DNA of 64,000 nucleotides from Sphingopyxis italica (GTDB lineage: Bacteria > Pseudomonadota > Alphaproteobacteria > Sphingomonadales > Sphingomonadaceae): the NCBI RefSeq assembly GCF_011926545.1, contig NZ_JAATIT010000001.1, positions 405,969 to 469,968 on the forward strand. The letters run 5' to 3'. Positions 10,027 through 17,901 of the stretch are shown here, piece by piece; within the stretch, counting starts at the first letter, position 1, and the number at the start of each line of letters is the position of its first letter. The translations under genes and the position numbers were made by a program. The notes under the pieces are model-generated. The model was not told the DNA's origin and did not search any database. It was given only the letters and a program-made list of their open reading frames with translations.

Positions 10027-10027
10027 A

Positions 10028-10087
10028 ACCCCTCCACCACCGCTTCGCGGCGGTCCCCCTCCCCAACGCTTCGCGTTGAGGAGGATC
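10028..10087 (-). repeat. right 60-bp inverted repeat of DUF559 cassette
   Basis: Inverted partner of 9611-9670. The segment GGGGAGGGGGACCGCCGCGA and the following GTGGTGGAGGGGT are identical in both; the five mismatches fall in the outer half. It starts one base after the DUF559 stop and ends 8 bp before the coq4 stop. It could also act as a bidirectional transcription barrier. Confidence 0.9.
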
Positions 10088-10094
10088 TTGGGGA

Positions 10095-10874
10095 TCACGC
10101 CATCGCAGCCTCAGCCGCGAGGAAGTTATACGGGTCGATCCCGCGGTTGCGGTAGGCGCGGTGCGCTTCCTTATAAAGCGTCGGCTCGCCGATCCCCAAC
10201 CGCGCGCGCGCGGCCTCGAGCGGTTCGGCGAGCAGCGCGCGGATATCCTGCTCGATGATCGCCTTCGACGCCCTGCCGTGGCGCTGGCCTTGGCGGATCG
10301 CGCCGAACACCGGCGCGTCGCTCTTGACGCCGCGCTTCACTTCATAACCGCCGGCATAGGCGATGAAGGCGTTGCCGTAATTGCCCGTCTGGCCATAGGT
10401 GAAGCCGAGCACGCACTGTTCGCCGAGCGCGTCGCGGCCATAGCCGGTCAGGATGTGGAACAGGTCGTGCGTGTCGCGCAGGCGGTTCGAATACCATTGC
10501 ACCTGATCGTCGAACTTGGGCCGGCCCATCTTGTCGCTTTCGGCGACGAGGCCCGCGGCCGAAAGGCCCTCGCGGCGCATGAAGGTGACATAGGCGTGGC
10601 CGACGCTGCCTTCGGGGAGCTGGTCGATCCAGGCGTGATCGTCGAGCAGATCGGGAAGATAAGGCTCGCTCGCCATCAGCCGCTGACCCTTCTCGCTTTC
10701 GACGAAGGCGCGCGCATCGTCCATGAAGCCCTTGCGCGGCAGATTTTCGAAGATGTGGAAGACCTGTTCGGTGTCCTCCTTGTCCTTGATCAGCTTGCGG
10801 AAGTGCTGGAACGCCTTGAATGGGCGGAACTTCTGGGGCTGGCGGTCGGGGTGGGAGAAGATGGTGGGGGTCAT
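10095..10874 (-). CDS. coq4: COQ4 family ubiquinone biosynthesis protein
   Basis: 259 residues. The COQ4 hallmark DTHDLFHILTGYGRD (HDxxH-type metal motif) is intact, with LGEQCVLGFTYGQTGNYG and a C-terminal YKEAHRAYRNRGIDPYNF. COQ4 supports coenzyme Q synthesis at the membrane; recent work on homologues links it to ring C1 modification. It is monocistronic, with its own TTGACA/TATTTC promoter (10908-10935) overlapping a perfect palindrome, so it is probably repressor-controlled. Confidence 0.85.
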   Translation of the reverse strand: MTPTIFSHPDRQPQKFRPFKAFQHFRKLIKDKEDTEQVFHIFENLPRKGFMDDARAFVESEKGQRLMASEPYLPDLLDDHAWIDQLPEGSVGHAYVTFMRREGLSAAGLVAESDKMGRPKFDDQVQWYSNRLRDTHDLFHILTGYGRDALGEQCVLGFTYGQTGNYGNAFIAYAGGYEVKRGVKSDAPVFGAIRQGQRHGRASKAIIEQDIRALLAEPLEAARARLGIGEPTLYKEAHRAYRNRGIDPYNFLAAEAAMA

Positions 10875-10907
10875 GGGTCGTTCCCGTTCGAATCATTTGA
10901 TGATGCC

Positions 10908-10935
10908 GAAATAGCATTACTGACATCGATGTCAA
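10908..10935 (-). promoter_or_regulatory. sigma70-type promoter with palindromic operator upstream of coq4
   Basis: On the minus strand: -35 TTGACA (10930-10935), 16-bp spacer, -10 TATTTC (10908-10913). The perfect 14-bp palindrome TGACATCGATGTCA (10921-10934) covers most of the -35 and half the spacer, the position of a repressor site. Which protein binds is unknown. Confidence 0.6.
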
Positions 10936-11003
10936 TAGTTGGTTAAAGCACTGGACGGATGATCGGCCCAACCGTTATAGGCGAATAATACAGTGGAGGG
11001 CAT

Positions 11004-12242
11004 ATGAACGAGACCTGCGAAGCCATGTCGAACCGCCTCGTCACCCTCGACGCGCTGCGCGGCTTCGCCGTGATGGGCATTTTGGCGATGAACATCGTCG
11101 CCTTTGCGATGCCCGAAATGGCCTATGTTTCACCGAAGGCCTATGGCGGCGAAACGCCATCGGACATCGCCGCCTGGGCGCTCGGCTTTGTTCTCTTCGA
11201 CGGCAAGATGCGCGGGCTCTTCTCGATCCTGTTCGGCGCGAGCATGCTCCTGATCGTCGACCGCGCGGAGGCGGGAGGCCAAGACCCGGGGTCGATCCAC
11301 TATCGCCGCATGGCGTGGCTCGCGCTGTTCGGGCTCAGCCATTATTTCTTCATCTGGTGGGGCGACATCCTCTTCCTCTACGCCGCCGTCGGCTGCATAG
11401 CCTTCCGCTTCCGCGCATGGGAAGCGCGCCGGTTGATCAAATGGGCGCTCGCCCTCTTCACGCTCGGCGTTGTCCTGACGTCGCTTTTCTTCGGAGCCCA
11501 ACTCGCGGTTGGAAATGCGGCCGACAATCCCGCGTCGCCGATGGCCGAGACCGGACGCGAGGTTCGCGCCGAATATGCCAAGATCGACGGCGAAGTGACC
11601 GAGGAACTCGCGCTCTATCGCGGGCCCTATCTTCCCATCCTGAGCGCGCGGCTCGATACCGCGATCAATCCGTTCGTCGGCGTGCTGATGACGATGTTCG
11701 AGACGCTGCCGCTGATGATGCTCGGCATGGCGCTGTTTCGAAACGGCTTCCTGACGGGTGCGTGGGCGGCCGCCGATTACCGGCGGACGGCGTGGCGCTG
11801 GCTGCCGCCGGGCGTGCTGCTGACGCTGCTCGTCGGCTGGCTCCAATGGCGCTCGGGTTTCGATTATCTCGTTGCGGTCAATGCGTTCATGGGCTGGGCG
11901 GGACCGGGACGATTGATGATGACGGTCGCCTATGCCGCGCTGCTCATATTGCTGATCCGGCGCGCCGCCGCGAGCGCGTGGATCGTCCGCGTCGCCGCCA
12001 CGGGGCGCGCGGCCTTTTCCAACTATCTTGGCACCAGCATCGTGATGACGACGATCTTCTACGGTTATGGGCTCGGCCTGTTCGGCGACGTCGATCGCTG
12101 GACGCTCTACCTAATCTGCGCCGGCATGTGGGCGGCCATGCTGCTATGGTCGAAACCCTGGCTCGACCGCTTCCTTTATGGTCCGCTCGAATGGCTGTGG
12201 CGCAGCCTTGCCCGAGGCAAGCCGCAACCGATGCGTCAATGA
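11004..12242 (+). CDS. DUF418 family multi-pass membrane protein
   Basis: 412 residues. It opens with the DUF418/YeiB-type block RLVTLDALRGFAVMGILAMNIVAFAMP and has a series of hydrophobic segments across its length. C-terminal RAAFSNYLGTSIVMTTIFYGYGLG is the DUF418 domain. The family is related to membrane acyltransferases, but the substrate is unknown. GGAGGG (10994-10999) precedes the ATG. It overlaps the convergent Hpt gene by 7 bp at the 3' end. Confidence 0.88.
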   Translation: MNETCEAMSNRLVTLDALRGFAVMGILAMNIVAFAMPEMAYVSPKAYGGETPSDIAAWALGFVLFDGKMRGLFSILFGASMLLIVDRAEAGGQDPGSIHYRRMAWLALFGLSHYFFIWWGDILFLYAAVGCIAFRFRAWEARRLIKWALALFTLGVVLTSLFFGAQLAVGNAADNPASPMAETGREVRAEYAKIDGEVTEELALYRGPYLPILSARLDTAINPFVGVLMTMFETLPLMMLGMALFRNGFLTGAWAAADYRRTAWRWLPPGVLLTLLVGWLQWRSGFDYLVAVNAFMGWAGPGRLMMTVAYAALLILLIRRAAASAWIVRVAATGRAAFSNYLGTSIVMTTIFYGYGLGLFGDVDRWTLYLICAGMWAAMLLWSKPWLDRFLYGPLEWLWRSLARGKPQPMRQ

Positions 12243-12640
12243 CTGACGGCGCGGCCGAAGCTCGTCGGACGGCGCTGGACGAGCGGGTTCGCCTCGCGCT
12301 CCAGCGCGCTTAGCGTCTCTTCGAACAGCCGGCGCAGGTCGACGACGCGCGGCAGATATTCGTCGGGGCTGGTCTGGCTTTCAACGCAGGCCCGCGCGAA
12401 CATCTCGATATCCTCGGCCAGCGCGCCGAGTTTCTCGCCGCCGAACTGGCGCGCTTCGCTCTTCAGCGTGTGGGCGGGCATGACGAGGCCGCGCGCGTCG
12501 CGGGCGCGCATCGCCTCTTCGATCGCGGCGACCGATTTGGTGCCGTCCTCGCGAAAATAGCCGAGAATCCGCACGAAAGCGGCGCCCAACTGGGTACGCG
12601 TCGCGCGAAACTCGTCCCAATCGACCAGGATTTCGTCCAA
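12236..12640 (-). CDS. Hpt domain histidine phosphotransfer protein
   Basis: 134 residues. The phosphotransfer histidine is H57 in MPAHTLKSEARQFGG, the canonical Hpt motif. Stand-alone Hpt proteins shuttle phosphoryl groups between hybrid kinases and response regulators. TTG (12638-12640) is taken as the start: AAGGGA lies 8 bases upstream, and no in-frame ATG is available upstream before the repeat element. The promoter region is interrupted by the 266-bp element at 12663-12928, only 22 bp upstream of the start, so expression may depend on the element. Confidence 0.82.
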   Translation of the reverse strand: MDEILVDWDEFRATRTQLGAAFVRILGYFREDGTKSVAAIEEAMRARDARGLVMPAHTLKSEARQFGGEKLGALAEDIEMFARACVESQTSPDEYLPRVVDLRRLFEETLSALEREANPLVQRRPTSFGRAVSH

Positions 12641-12662
12641 TGCTTTAGTCCCTTGGTGTTTT

Positions 12663-12928
12663 AGGGTCAGGACCCGTTGATTGCGCGCTCGAGGCGTCGA
12701 AATGGCAAAGATATCGTCTTCGGGCGGCTGCCGCGGGTAGCATCGCTACCCGCAAGGTCACTCGGAGGCGAGATCGAAGCCATTTCGGCGTCCCTTCGGG
12801 ATTTGATCGATTTTGTCCATGGTTGCGTCGGCAAGACTTGGAATATTTTCATATGCCTACGCCTTGCCTCCTAACCCTGAACAAAATCGCTTCAAACCTC
12901 GAACGTGCAATCAACGGGTCCTGACCCT
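12663..12928. mobile_element. 266-bp MITE-like element, copy 1
   Basis: Bounded by perfect 22-bp terminal inverted repeats beginning AGGGTCAGGACCCGTTGATT; pairing extends with mismatches to about 32 bp. A central perfect hairpin GCGGGTAGC-ATC-GCTACCCGC is at 12733-12753. It aligns end to end, with no gaps, with the reverse complement of 52532-52797 (187 of 266 identical by hand count). No transposase is encoded. An open frame of 65 codons (12677-12874, TTG start) runs through it. It could be non-autonomous mobile DNA or a REP-type element; the mobilising enzyme is not in the window. Confidence 0.85.
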
Positions 12929-13003
12929 CGTTCGGCCGTGGTCCCAGCCGGTCCATGCCCAACTTGGGTAAAAAAGACGTTACGGTGACAGAAATCGCGC
13001 GAT

Positions 13004-13020
13004 CAAAACGCCCCGTTTTG
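13004..13020 (-). terminator. possible weak terminator after tusA
   Basis: 7-bp stem CAAAACG/CGTTTTG with a 3-base loop, 2 bp beyond the tusA stop. The T tract is short, so efficiency is doubtful. The rest of 12929-13022 holds nothing recognisable. Confidence 0.4.
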
Positions 13021-13022
13021 GG

Positions 13023-13250
13023 TCAGCGCCGCCGCACGCGCCAGTGCCCCTCGCCGGCCGAAGCCGCATCGCCTTCGACCAGCCAGCCATGTTCGTCCGC
13101 CAAAGCATCGACTTCGCGCCCCGCCTGCGGATCGTCGGCGATCAGCAGCACCTCGCGCGCATCGCGCATCGCGCGGGCGAGGCGCAGCGCGGGCCAGGGA
13201 CAGCGCATCCCGCGCGCATCGACCACGACGGCCGCAACCTCACTCGTCAT
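13023..13250 (-). CDS. tusA: TusA-family sulfurtransferase
   Basis: 75 residues. The sulfur-carrier cysteine is C17 in MRCPWPALRLA (CPxP motif). The sequence starts VVVDARG as in the family and has the two-layer alpha/beta length. TusA-like proteins relay persulfide sulfur for tRNA thiolation or cofactor synthesis; which pathway applies here cannot be told. Its start overlaps the end of der by 11 bp, so the two are translationally coupled. Confidence 0.85.
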   Translation of the reverse strand: MTSEVAAVVVDARGMRCPWPALRLARAMRDAREVLLIADDPQAGREVDALADEHGWLVEGDAASAGEGHWRVRRR

Positions 13251-14625
13251 AGGGGTTGCGCGAATTGCGGAAATTCAGCCGCACCGGCACGCCCTGGAAC
13301 CCCAGTTCCTTGCGCATGCCATTGACCAGATAGCGTTCATAGCTTCCGGGCAAGCTATCGGTCCGCGAGCCGAAGACAACGAAGGTCGGCGGCCGCGTCC
13401 GTGCCTGCGTGATATAGCGCAGCTTGATGCGCTTGCCCCCCGGCGCCGGCGGCGGATTATTCTCGACCGCGCCTTCGAACCAGCGGTTGAGCCGCGCGGT
13501 CGACACGCGGTTCGTCCAGATTTCGCGCTGCTCGAACGCGGCGCGCACCAGCGTATCGATGCCCTTGCCCGTCGCGCCCGAAATGCTAAGCACGGGCACG
13601 CCCTTGACTTGGCTGAGCCCGTCGTCGAGCGCGTTGCGGACGCCGTTGAACAGCGCCGAGGGGTCCTCGGCGACATCCCATTTGTTGAGCGCGACGATCA
13701 GCGCGCGGCCTTCCTGCAATACCCGGTCGGCGATGCGCAGGTCCTGCGCCTCCAGCCCCTTGGTGGCATCGAGCAACAGCACGACGACTTCGGCGAAATC
13801 GACCGCGTGCAGCGCGTCCATCACCGACAATTTTTCCAGCTTGTCGACCACCTTGGCGCGCTTGCGCATGCCCGCGGTGTCGAACAGCTGGATTTCGTGG
13901 ACCTCGCCGTCCTTTTCCCACTGCCAGTCGACGCGAATCGAATCGCGGGTAATTCCGGCCTCCGGCCCCGTGATCAGTCGGTCCTCGCCGATCATACGGT
14001 TGATCAGCGTCGACTTGCCCGCATTGGGGCGCCCGACGATCGCGAGCTTCATCGGGCCGAGCGGTGCGTCCTCATCCTCTTCGCTCTCGATCGGCGCAAG
14101 AGCTTCGGCTTCCTCGGCGTCATATCCCTCGACGATCGGGCGCAGCGCGTCGAACAGGTCGACGACGCCCTCGCCATGTTCGGCGCTGAGTGCGATCGGA
14201 TTGTCGAAACCGAGCGAATAGCTCTCCATCAGGCCGTTTTCGCCCTGCTTCCCTTCCGCCTTGTTGACGAGGAGGATGATCGGCGTGTCCTCGCTGCGCA
14301 GCCAACGCGCGATTTCCTCGTCGAGCGGGGTCACCCCGGCGCGGCCGTCGATCATGAACAGCGCCGCGTCGGCCCCGCGCACCGCCTTTTCGGTCTGCAC
14401 GCGCATCCGTCCGGGCAAGGTGGCCGCGTCATAATCCTCGAAACCCGCGGTATCGACGATGGTGAACTTCAGGCCGAGCAGCTCGCCGTCGCCCTCGCGC
14501 CGGTCGCGCGTCACCCCCGGTTGGTCGTCGACGAGCGCGAGGCGCTTGCCGACCAGCCGGTTAAACAGCGTCGACTTGCCCACATTGGGCCGGCCGACAA
14601 TGGCGATCGTCGCGTGTCGCGACAT
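13240..14625 (-). CDS. der: ribosome assembly GTPase Der (EngA)
   Basis: 461 residues with the tandem GTPase layout unique to Der. The first P-loop is IVGRPNVGKSTLFNRL (near residue 8) and the second IVGRPNAGKSTLINRM (about 190). NKxD-type motifs follow each (VNKAEG, NKWDVAED), and a C-terminal KH-like domain is present. It matures the 50S subunit. ATG 14623-14625 is chosen, with AGGGAA upstream; an in-frame TTG seven codons earlier is unlikely. It precedes tusA. Confidence 0.96.
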   Translation of the reverse strand: MSRHATIAIVGRPNVGKSTLFNRLVGKRLALVDDQPGVTRDRREGDGELLGLKFTIVDTAGFEDYDAATLPGRMRVQTEKAVRGADAALFMIDGRAGVTPLDEEIARWLRSEDTPIILLVNKAEGKQGENGLMESYSLGFDNPIALSAEHGEGVVDLFDALRPIVEGYDAEEAEALAPIESEEDEDAPLGPMKLAIVGRPNAGKSTLINRMIGEDRLITGPEAGITRDSIRVDWQWEKDGEVHEIQLFDTAGMRKRAKVVDKLEKLSVMDALHAVDFAEVVVLLLDATKGLEAQDLRIADRVLQEGRALIVALNKWDVAEDPSALFNGVRNALDDGLSQVKGVPVLSISGATGKGIDTLVRAAFEQREIWTNRVSTARLNRWFEGAVENNPPPAPGGKRIKLRYITQARTRPPTFVVFGSRTDSLPGSYERYLVNGMRKELGFQGVPVRLNFRNSRNPYDE

Positions 14626-14673
14626 TACATTATTCCCTGTATCCAATCGGGCCGCCTCGGCCCGGACGCCGTA

Positions 14674-16023
14674 TCAGCGCCAGGCCGTGATCTTCCCGTC
14701 GTCCGACAATATATACAAAATATTGTTCGCGACGATCGGCGACTGCGACAGCGACGAATCGAATTCGGTCGATGCCAGCAGTGATCCGTCGGTCGGCGAA
14801 TATTCCGCCAGCGTCCCTTCGCTGTTGACCGCGATCAGCCGGCCGCCGGCCAGGATCGGCCCGGTCCAGCGGATCGGGTCCTTCTTCTTCTTTTCGGTTT
14901 CGACGCGGAAACGCGCGAGCTGCTGGAGCCAGCGCACCTTGCCGCTACCACGCGCGACGCACAGCAGCTTGCCGTCGTCGGTCATCGCATAGACCCACTC
15001 GCCGACCACATAGGGGGTCGAGATACCGGCGATCGAGATTTCCCAGCTGCGCTGGCCGGTGACGAGCTCATAGCTCGCCATGCGGCCGCCCTGGCCGAGC
15101 GCGAAAACATGGCCGCGATCGATGACCGGATCGGCATCCACGTCGGTGAGCGTCGAAACCGACAGCGCCATCGACGTGCGCGCGAGCGCGTCTTCCCACA
15201 GGTCGCGGCCGTTCTCGTAGCGATAGGCCTGCACCTCGCCCGACGAGAAGCCGGCGACGATCGTCCCCTGCCCCGCTGCCGGCGACGCCGCGCCGAACAC
15301 GCTGCCGGCCTCGGTCGATGCCGTCGCCTGCCACTGCACCGCGCCGCTCGCGGCGTTGAGCGCGTAAATCTGGTTGTCCTGGCTGATCACATAGACGCCG
15401 CCGAACGCGATCGTCGGCGCGCCGCGCAGCGGGCCGGTCGGCTTCACTTTCCAGATCACCGACCCGTCGGCGACGTTGAGCGCCGCGACGTCGCCGACGC
15501 CGCTCGTCGCATAGACGACATTGCCGTCGACCGCGGCCCCGCCGCCAAACAACGAATCCTCGAAATCCTTGCCGGTGCTGCCGATCGCCGCGCTCCACAG
15601 CTTCGCGCCGGTGTCGGCGGCAAAGGCCGACACCACCGCGTCGGTATCGACGACGAACAGCCGGTTGTCGGCGACCACCGGCGACGAGGCGAGGCGCTGC
15701 TTGTTGGTGCTTCCCGAGATGCTCGCTTCCCACAGCTTCGCGCGCGTCGCGCCGAGCGCCGGATGCCCCATCGATTTCGACGCATTGCCGCCCGATTGGG
15801 CCCAGGCGGCGTTCACCGCCGGCTCGGGCAGCACAACCGCGATCGCGGCGGTCGCGGGGTCGACCTTGATGCTGTTGTCGTTCGACAGGATCGACACGCG
15901 TTCGCCGATCGTCGGCGTCTTTGGCGGACCGTCCCCCTTGAACACCCCGCACGCCGCGAGCGGCAGCGCCAGCAGCGCCGCATAGAATCCGTAGCGCGCG
16001 CTGCGCAAATTATCTGGCCGCAT
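14674..16023 (-). CDS. bamB: outer membrane protein assembly lipoprotein BamB (PQQ-repeat propeller)
   Basis: 449 residues. The lipoprotein signal peptide ends in a lipobox (LPLAAC), with lipidated Cys at about 25. Beta-propeller blades with PQQ-like repeats follow (for example LWSAAIGSTGKDFEDSLFGG, VIWKVKPTGPLRGAP, VQWQATASTEAGSVFG). It is a scaffold of the BAM complex on the periplasmic face of the outer membrane. The ATG at 16021-16023 is one base from the stop of the TPR-like gene, the YfgM-BamB order found in many proteobacteria. Confidence 0.9.
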   Translation of the reverse strand: MRPDNLRSARYGFYAALLALPLAACGVFKGDGPPKTPTIGERVSILSNDNSIKVDPATAAIAVVLPEPAVNAAWAQSGGNASKSMGHPALGATRAKLWEASISGSTNKQRLASSPVVADNRLFVVDTDAVVSAFAADTGAKLWSAAIGSTGKDFEDSLFGGGAAVDGNVVYATSGVGDVAALNVADGSVIWKVKPTGPLRGAPTIAFGGVYVISQDNQIYALNAASGAVQWQATASTEAGSVFGAASPAAGQGTIVAGFSSGEVQAYRYENGRDLWEDALARTSMALSVSTLTDVDADPVIDRGHVFALGQGGRMASYELVTGQRSWEISIAGISTPYVVGEWVYAMTDDGKLLCVARGSGKVRWLQQLARFRVETEKKKKDPIRWTGPILAGGRLIAVNSEGTLAEYSPTDGSLLASTEFDSSLSQSPIVANNILYILSDDGKITAWR

Positions 16024-16024
16024 A

Positions 16025-16798
16025 TTAATTGGCTTCCTCAGTCTTGGCGGCTGCCGCTGCTTTTGGCGCGGCATTGCCTTTCTTTTCGGCGGCGGCGCTT
16101 TCCGCCGCCCGGTCGGTGACCGCATCGACGCCGAGCATGCCCGCCATCTGTACCGAGCGCGATTGCAGCGATCGCGGCACATCGGGCAATTTGGCGATGC
16201 GGCCATAGAGCGCGCCGGCCTGGTCGAACTGGCCCAGCTGATAATGCGCCGTCGCCGACAGCTCGGCGGCGCTCGCGAACCAGCTCGACGCCGGGTCCTT
16301 CGCATCGACCATCGGCTTCATCCGCGCGATCACCGCCTCGGGCTTCAGCGTGTCATATTCGAAGGCGGTCTGACGGATCAGCGCGAGGTCGCGCAGCGCC
16401 TGGTCGAGCTTGGTGTCGGCGGCGACCTTGGCCATCAGGGCGGCGGCGGCTTTCAGGTCGCCGGCCTGCGCCTTGATGTTCGCTTCCTGCATCTGCGCGA
16501 CCGCGCGATAGGCGGGGCCGCCTTCGGCCGCGATCTTCTGCAATTCGGCGGTCGCGGCGCGCGGCTGGTTGGTGCCCAGCTTTTCGAACGCCGCGATCAG
16601 TTCCTCGGCCTGTTCGCCGCGTGCGGCATCCTGCCGGTGATCCCAGAACAGATAGCCGCCGAACGCCAGCAGCGCGGCGAAGAGGCCACCGATGATCCAC
16701 CGGCCGTAACGCTGCATGATCGTGTCGAGCCGGTCCTTGCGGACGGCTTCGTCGACTTCCTGCAACAGCGCGGCGTCATTCGTCGGGCTCAGGGCCAA
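16025..16798 (-). CDS. YfgM-like membrane-anchored tetratricopeptide protein
   Basis: 257 residues: a short cytoplasmic N-terminus, one membrane segment (about 34-51, WIIGGLFAALLAFGGYLF) and a periplasmic helical TPR-like region, ending in an Ala/Lys/Glu-rich low-complexity tail. In E. coli YfgM is an ancillary SecYEG/PpiD partner that passes clients to periplasmic chaperones. The immediate coupling to bamB (1-bp gap) supports the assignment. Confidence 0.82.
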   Translation of the reverse strand: MALSPTNDAALLQEVDEAVRKDRLDTIMQRYGRWIIGGLFAALLAFGGYLFWDHRQDAARGEQAEELIAAFEKLGTNQPRAATAELQKIAAEGGPAYRAVAQMQEANIKAQAGDLKAAAALMAKVAADTKLDQALRDLALIRQTAFEYDTLKPEAVIARMKPMVDAKDPASSWFASAAELSATAHYQLGQFDQAGALYGRIAKLPDVPRSLQSRSVQMAGMLGVDAVTDRAAESAAAEKKGNAAPKAAAAAKTEEAN

Positions 16799-16910
16799 TC
16801 AAACCTCCATAAACTCAAGTGCGGCGCTGGGCCGGCCCGCTTCCTTAGCGATGGCACAGGGAAAGGCCAAGCGTTTCACTTTGGGTCGCCGCCGCGCCGT
16901 CAGCCAGGGC

Positions 16911-17774
16911 TCAGCCTGCGTATGTCTGATCCTCGGTCGGGAATGAACGGGACCTGACTTCGTCGGCATAGTCCTTGACCGCGCTTTCGACGACGCCGGC
17001 CATGTTCCCGAAACGCTTCACGAATTTCGGGACGCGTTCGAACATGCCGAGCATGTCGTCGGTCACCAGCACCTGGCCGTCGCACTGCGCCGAAGCGCCG
17101 ATGCCGATCGTCGGGCAATCGACCTTGTTCGTGATCTCGATCGCGATCGATTCGAGCACGCCCTCGATCACGATCGAAAAGGCGCCGGCCTGCGCGACGG
17201 CGACCGCATCCTCGACGATCGAGCGCGCTTCTTCGGCGCTCTTGCCGCGCACGCCATAGCCGCCGAGGATGTTCACCGCCTGCGGCGTCAGCCCGACATG
17301 GCCCATCACCGGAATGCCGCGCTGGGTCAGGAATTCGATCGTCGGGGCGAGCACCTTGCCGCCCTCGACCTTCACCGCCGCGGCGCCGGTTTCCTTGAGC
17401 AGCCGCGCGGCGTTGTCGAACGCCTGCTGCGGGCTGCCCTCATAGCTGCCGAACGGCATGTCGACGATCACCGCGGCGTGATAGCTGCCGCGCACGACCG
17501 CGGCGCCGTGCAGCGCCATCATGTCCATCGTCACCCCGACGGTGTGCGGCAGGCCATAGATCACCTGCGCCAGCGAATCGCCGACGAGCAGCATGTCGCA
17601 ATGCGGATCGAGCAGCTGCGCCATGCGGACGGTGTAAGCGGTCAGCATGACGATCGGCTCGCCGCCCTTGCGCTGGCGGATGCGCGGAACCGTCAGGCGT
17701 TTCATCGGCTGCGGCGTCGGGTTCGCGCGGCTGGTCGATGTGTCGAGGGTGAGCGTTTTGGGGAGCGTGGACAT
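16911..17774 (-). CDS. panB: 3-methyl-2-oxobutanoate hydroxymethyltransferase
   Basis: 287 residues. It converts alpha-ketoisovalerate to ketopantoate in the pantothenate pathway. Family blocks MLTAYTVRMAQLLD, DMLLVGDSLAQVIYG and GHVGLTPQAVNILGGYGVRG are present, with KVEGG and a C-terminal FVKRFGNM. It is slightly longer than typical because of about 23 extra N-terminal residues before MKRLTVPRIRQRKG; M24 is an alternative start. It is separated by 112 bp from the yfgM-like gene. Confidence 0.94.
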   Translation of the reverse strand: MSTLPKTLTLDTSTSRANPTPQPMKRLTVPRIRQRKGGEPIVMLTAYTVRMAQLLDPHCDMLLVGDSLAQVIYGLPHTVGVTMDMMALHGAAVVRGSYHAAVIVDMPFGSYEGSPQQAFDNAARLLKETGAAAVKVEGGKVLAPTIEFLTQRGIPVMGHVGLTPQAVNILGGYGVRGKSAEEARSIVEDAVAVAQAGAFSIVIEGVLESIAIEITNKVDCPTIGIGASAQCDGQVLVTDDMLGMFERVPKFVKRFGNMAGVVESAVKDYADEVRSRSFPTEDQTYAG

Positions 17775-17840
17775 GGCGCGGTGGCTTAGCGGCTAAAGGT
17801 CGGGCGCGAAAGCGGCAAAGCCTCTCGATGTTACCTAGAA

Positions 17841-17873
17841 TTGACTCTATGTTAAAAATATCTGACATAGAGT
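17841..17873 (+). promoter_or_regulatory. inverted-repeat operator / promoter of the membrane-XRE cassette
   Basis: Perfect 9-bp inverted repeat ACTCTATGT (17844-17852) and ACATAGAGT (17865-17873) with a 12-bp A/T-rich spacer, so centres are 21 bp apart (two helical turns). A -35-like TTGACT starts at 17841 and overlaps the left arm. It is a likely binding site for the XRE regulator encoded by the third gene. Confidence 0.6.
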
Positions 17874-17901
17874 TCGAAACACATGACATGGAGCGCGACG
17901 A

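Noticed and set aside
12955-14784. 609-codon plus-strand frame opposite der
   Set aside because: Antisense shadow of the Der gene; no recognisable domain.
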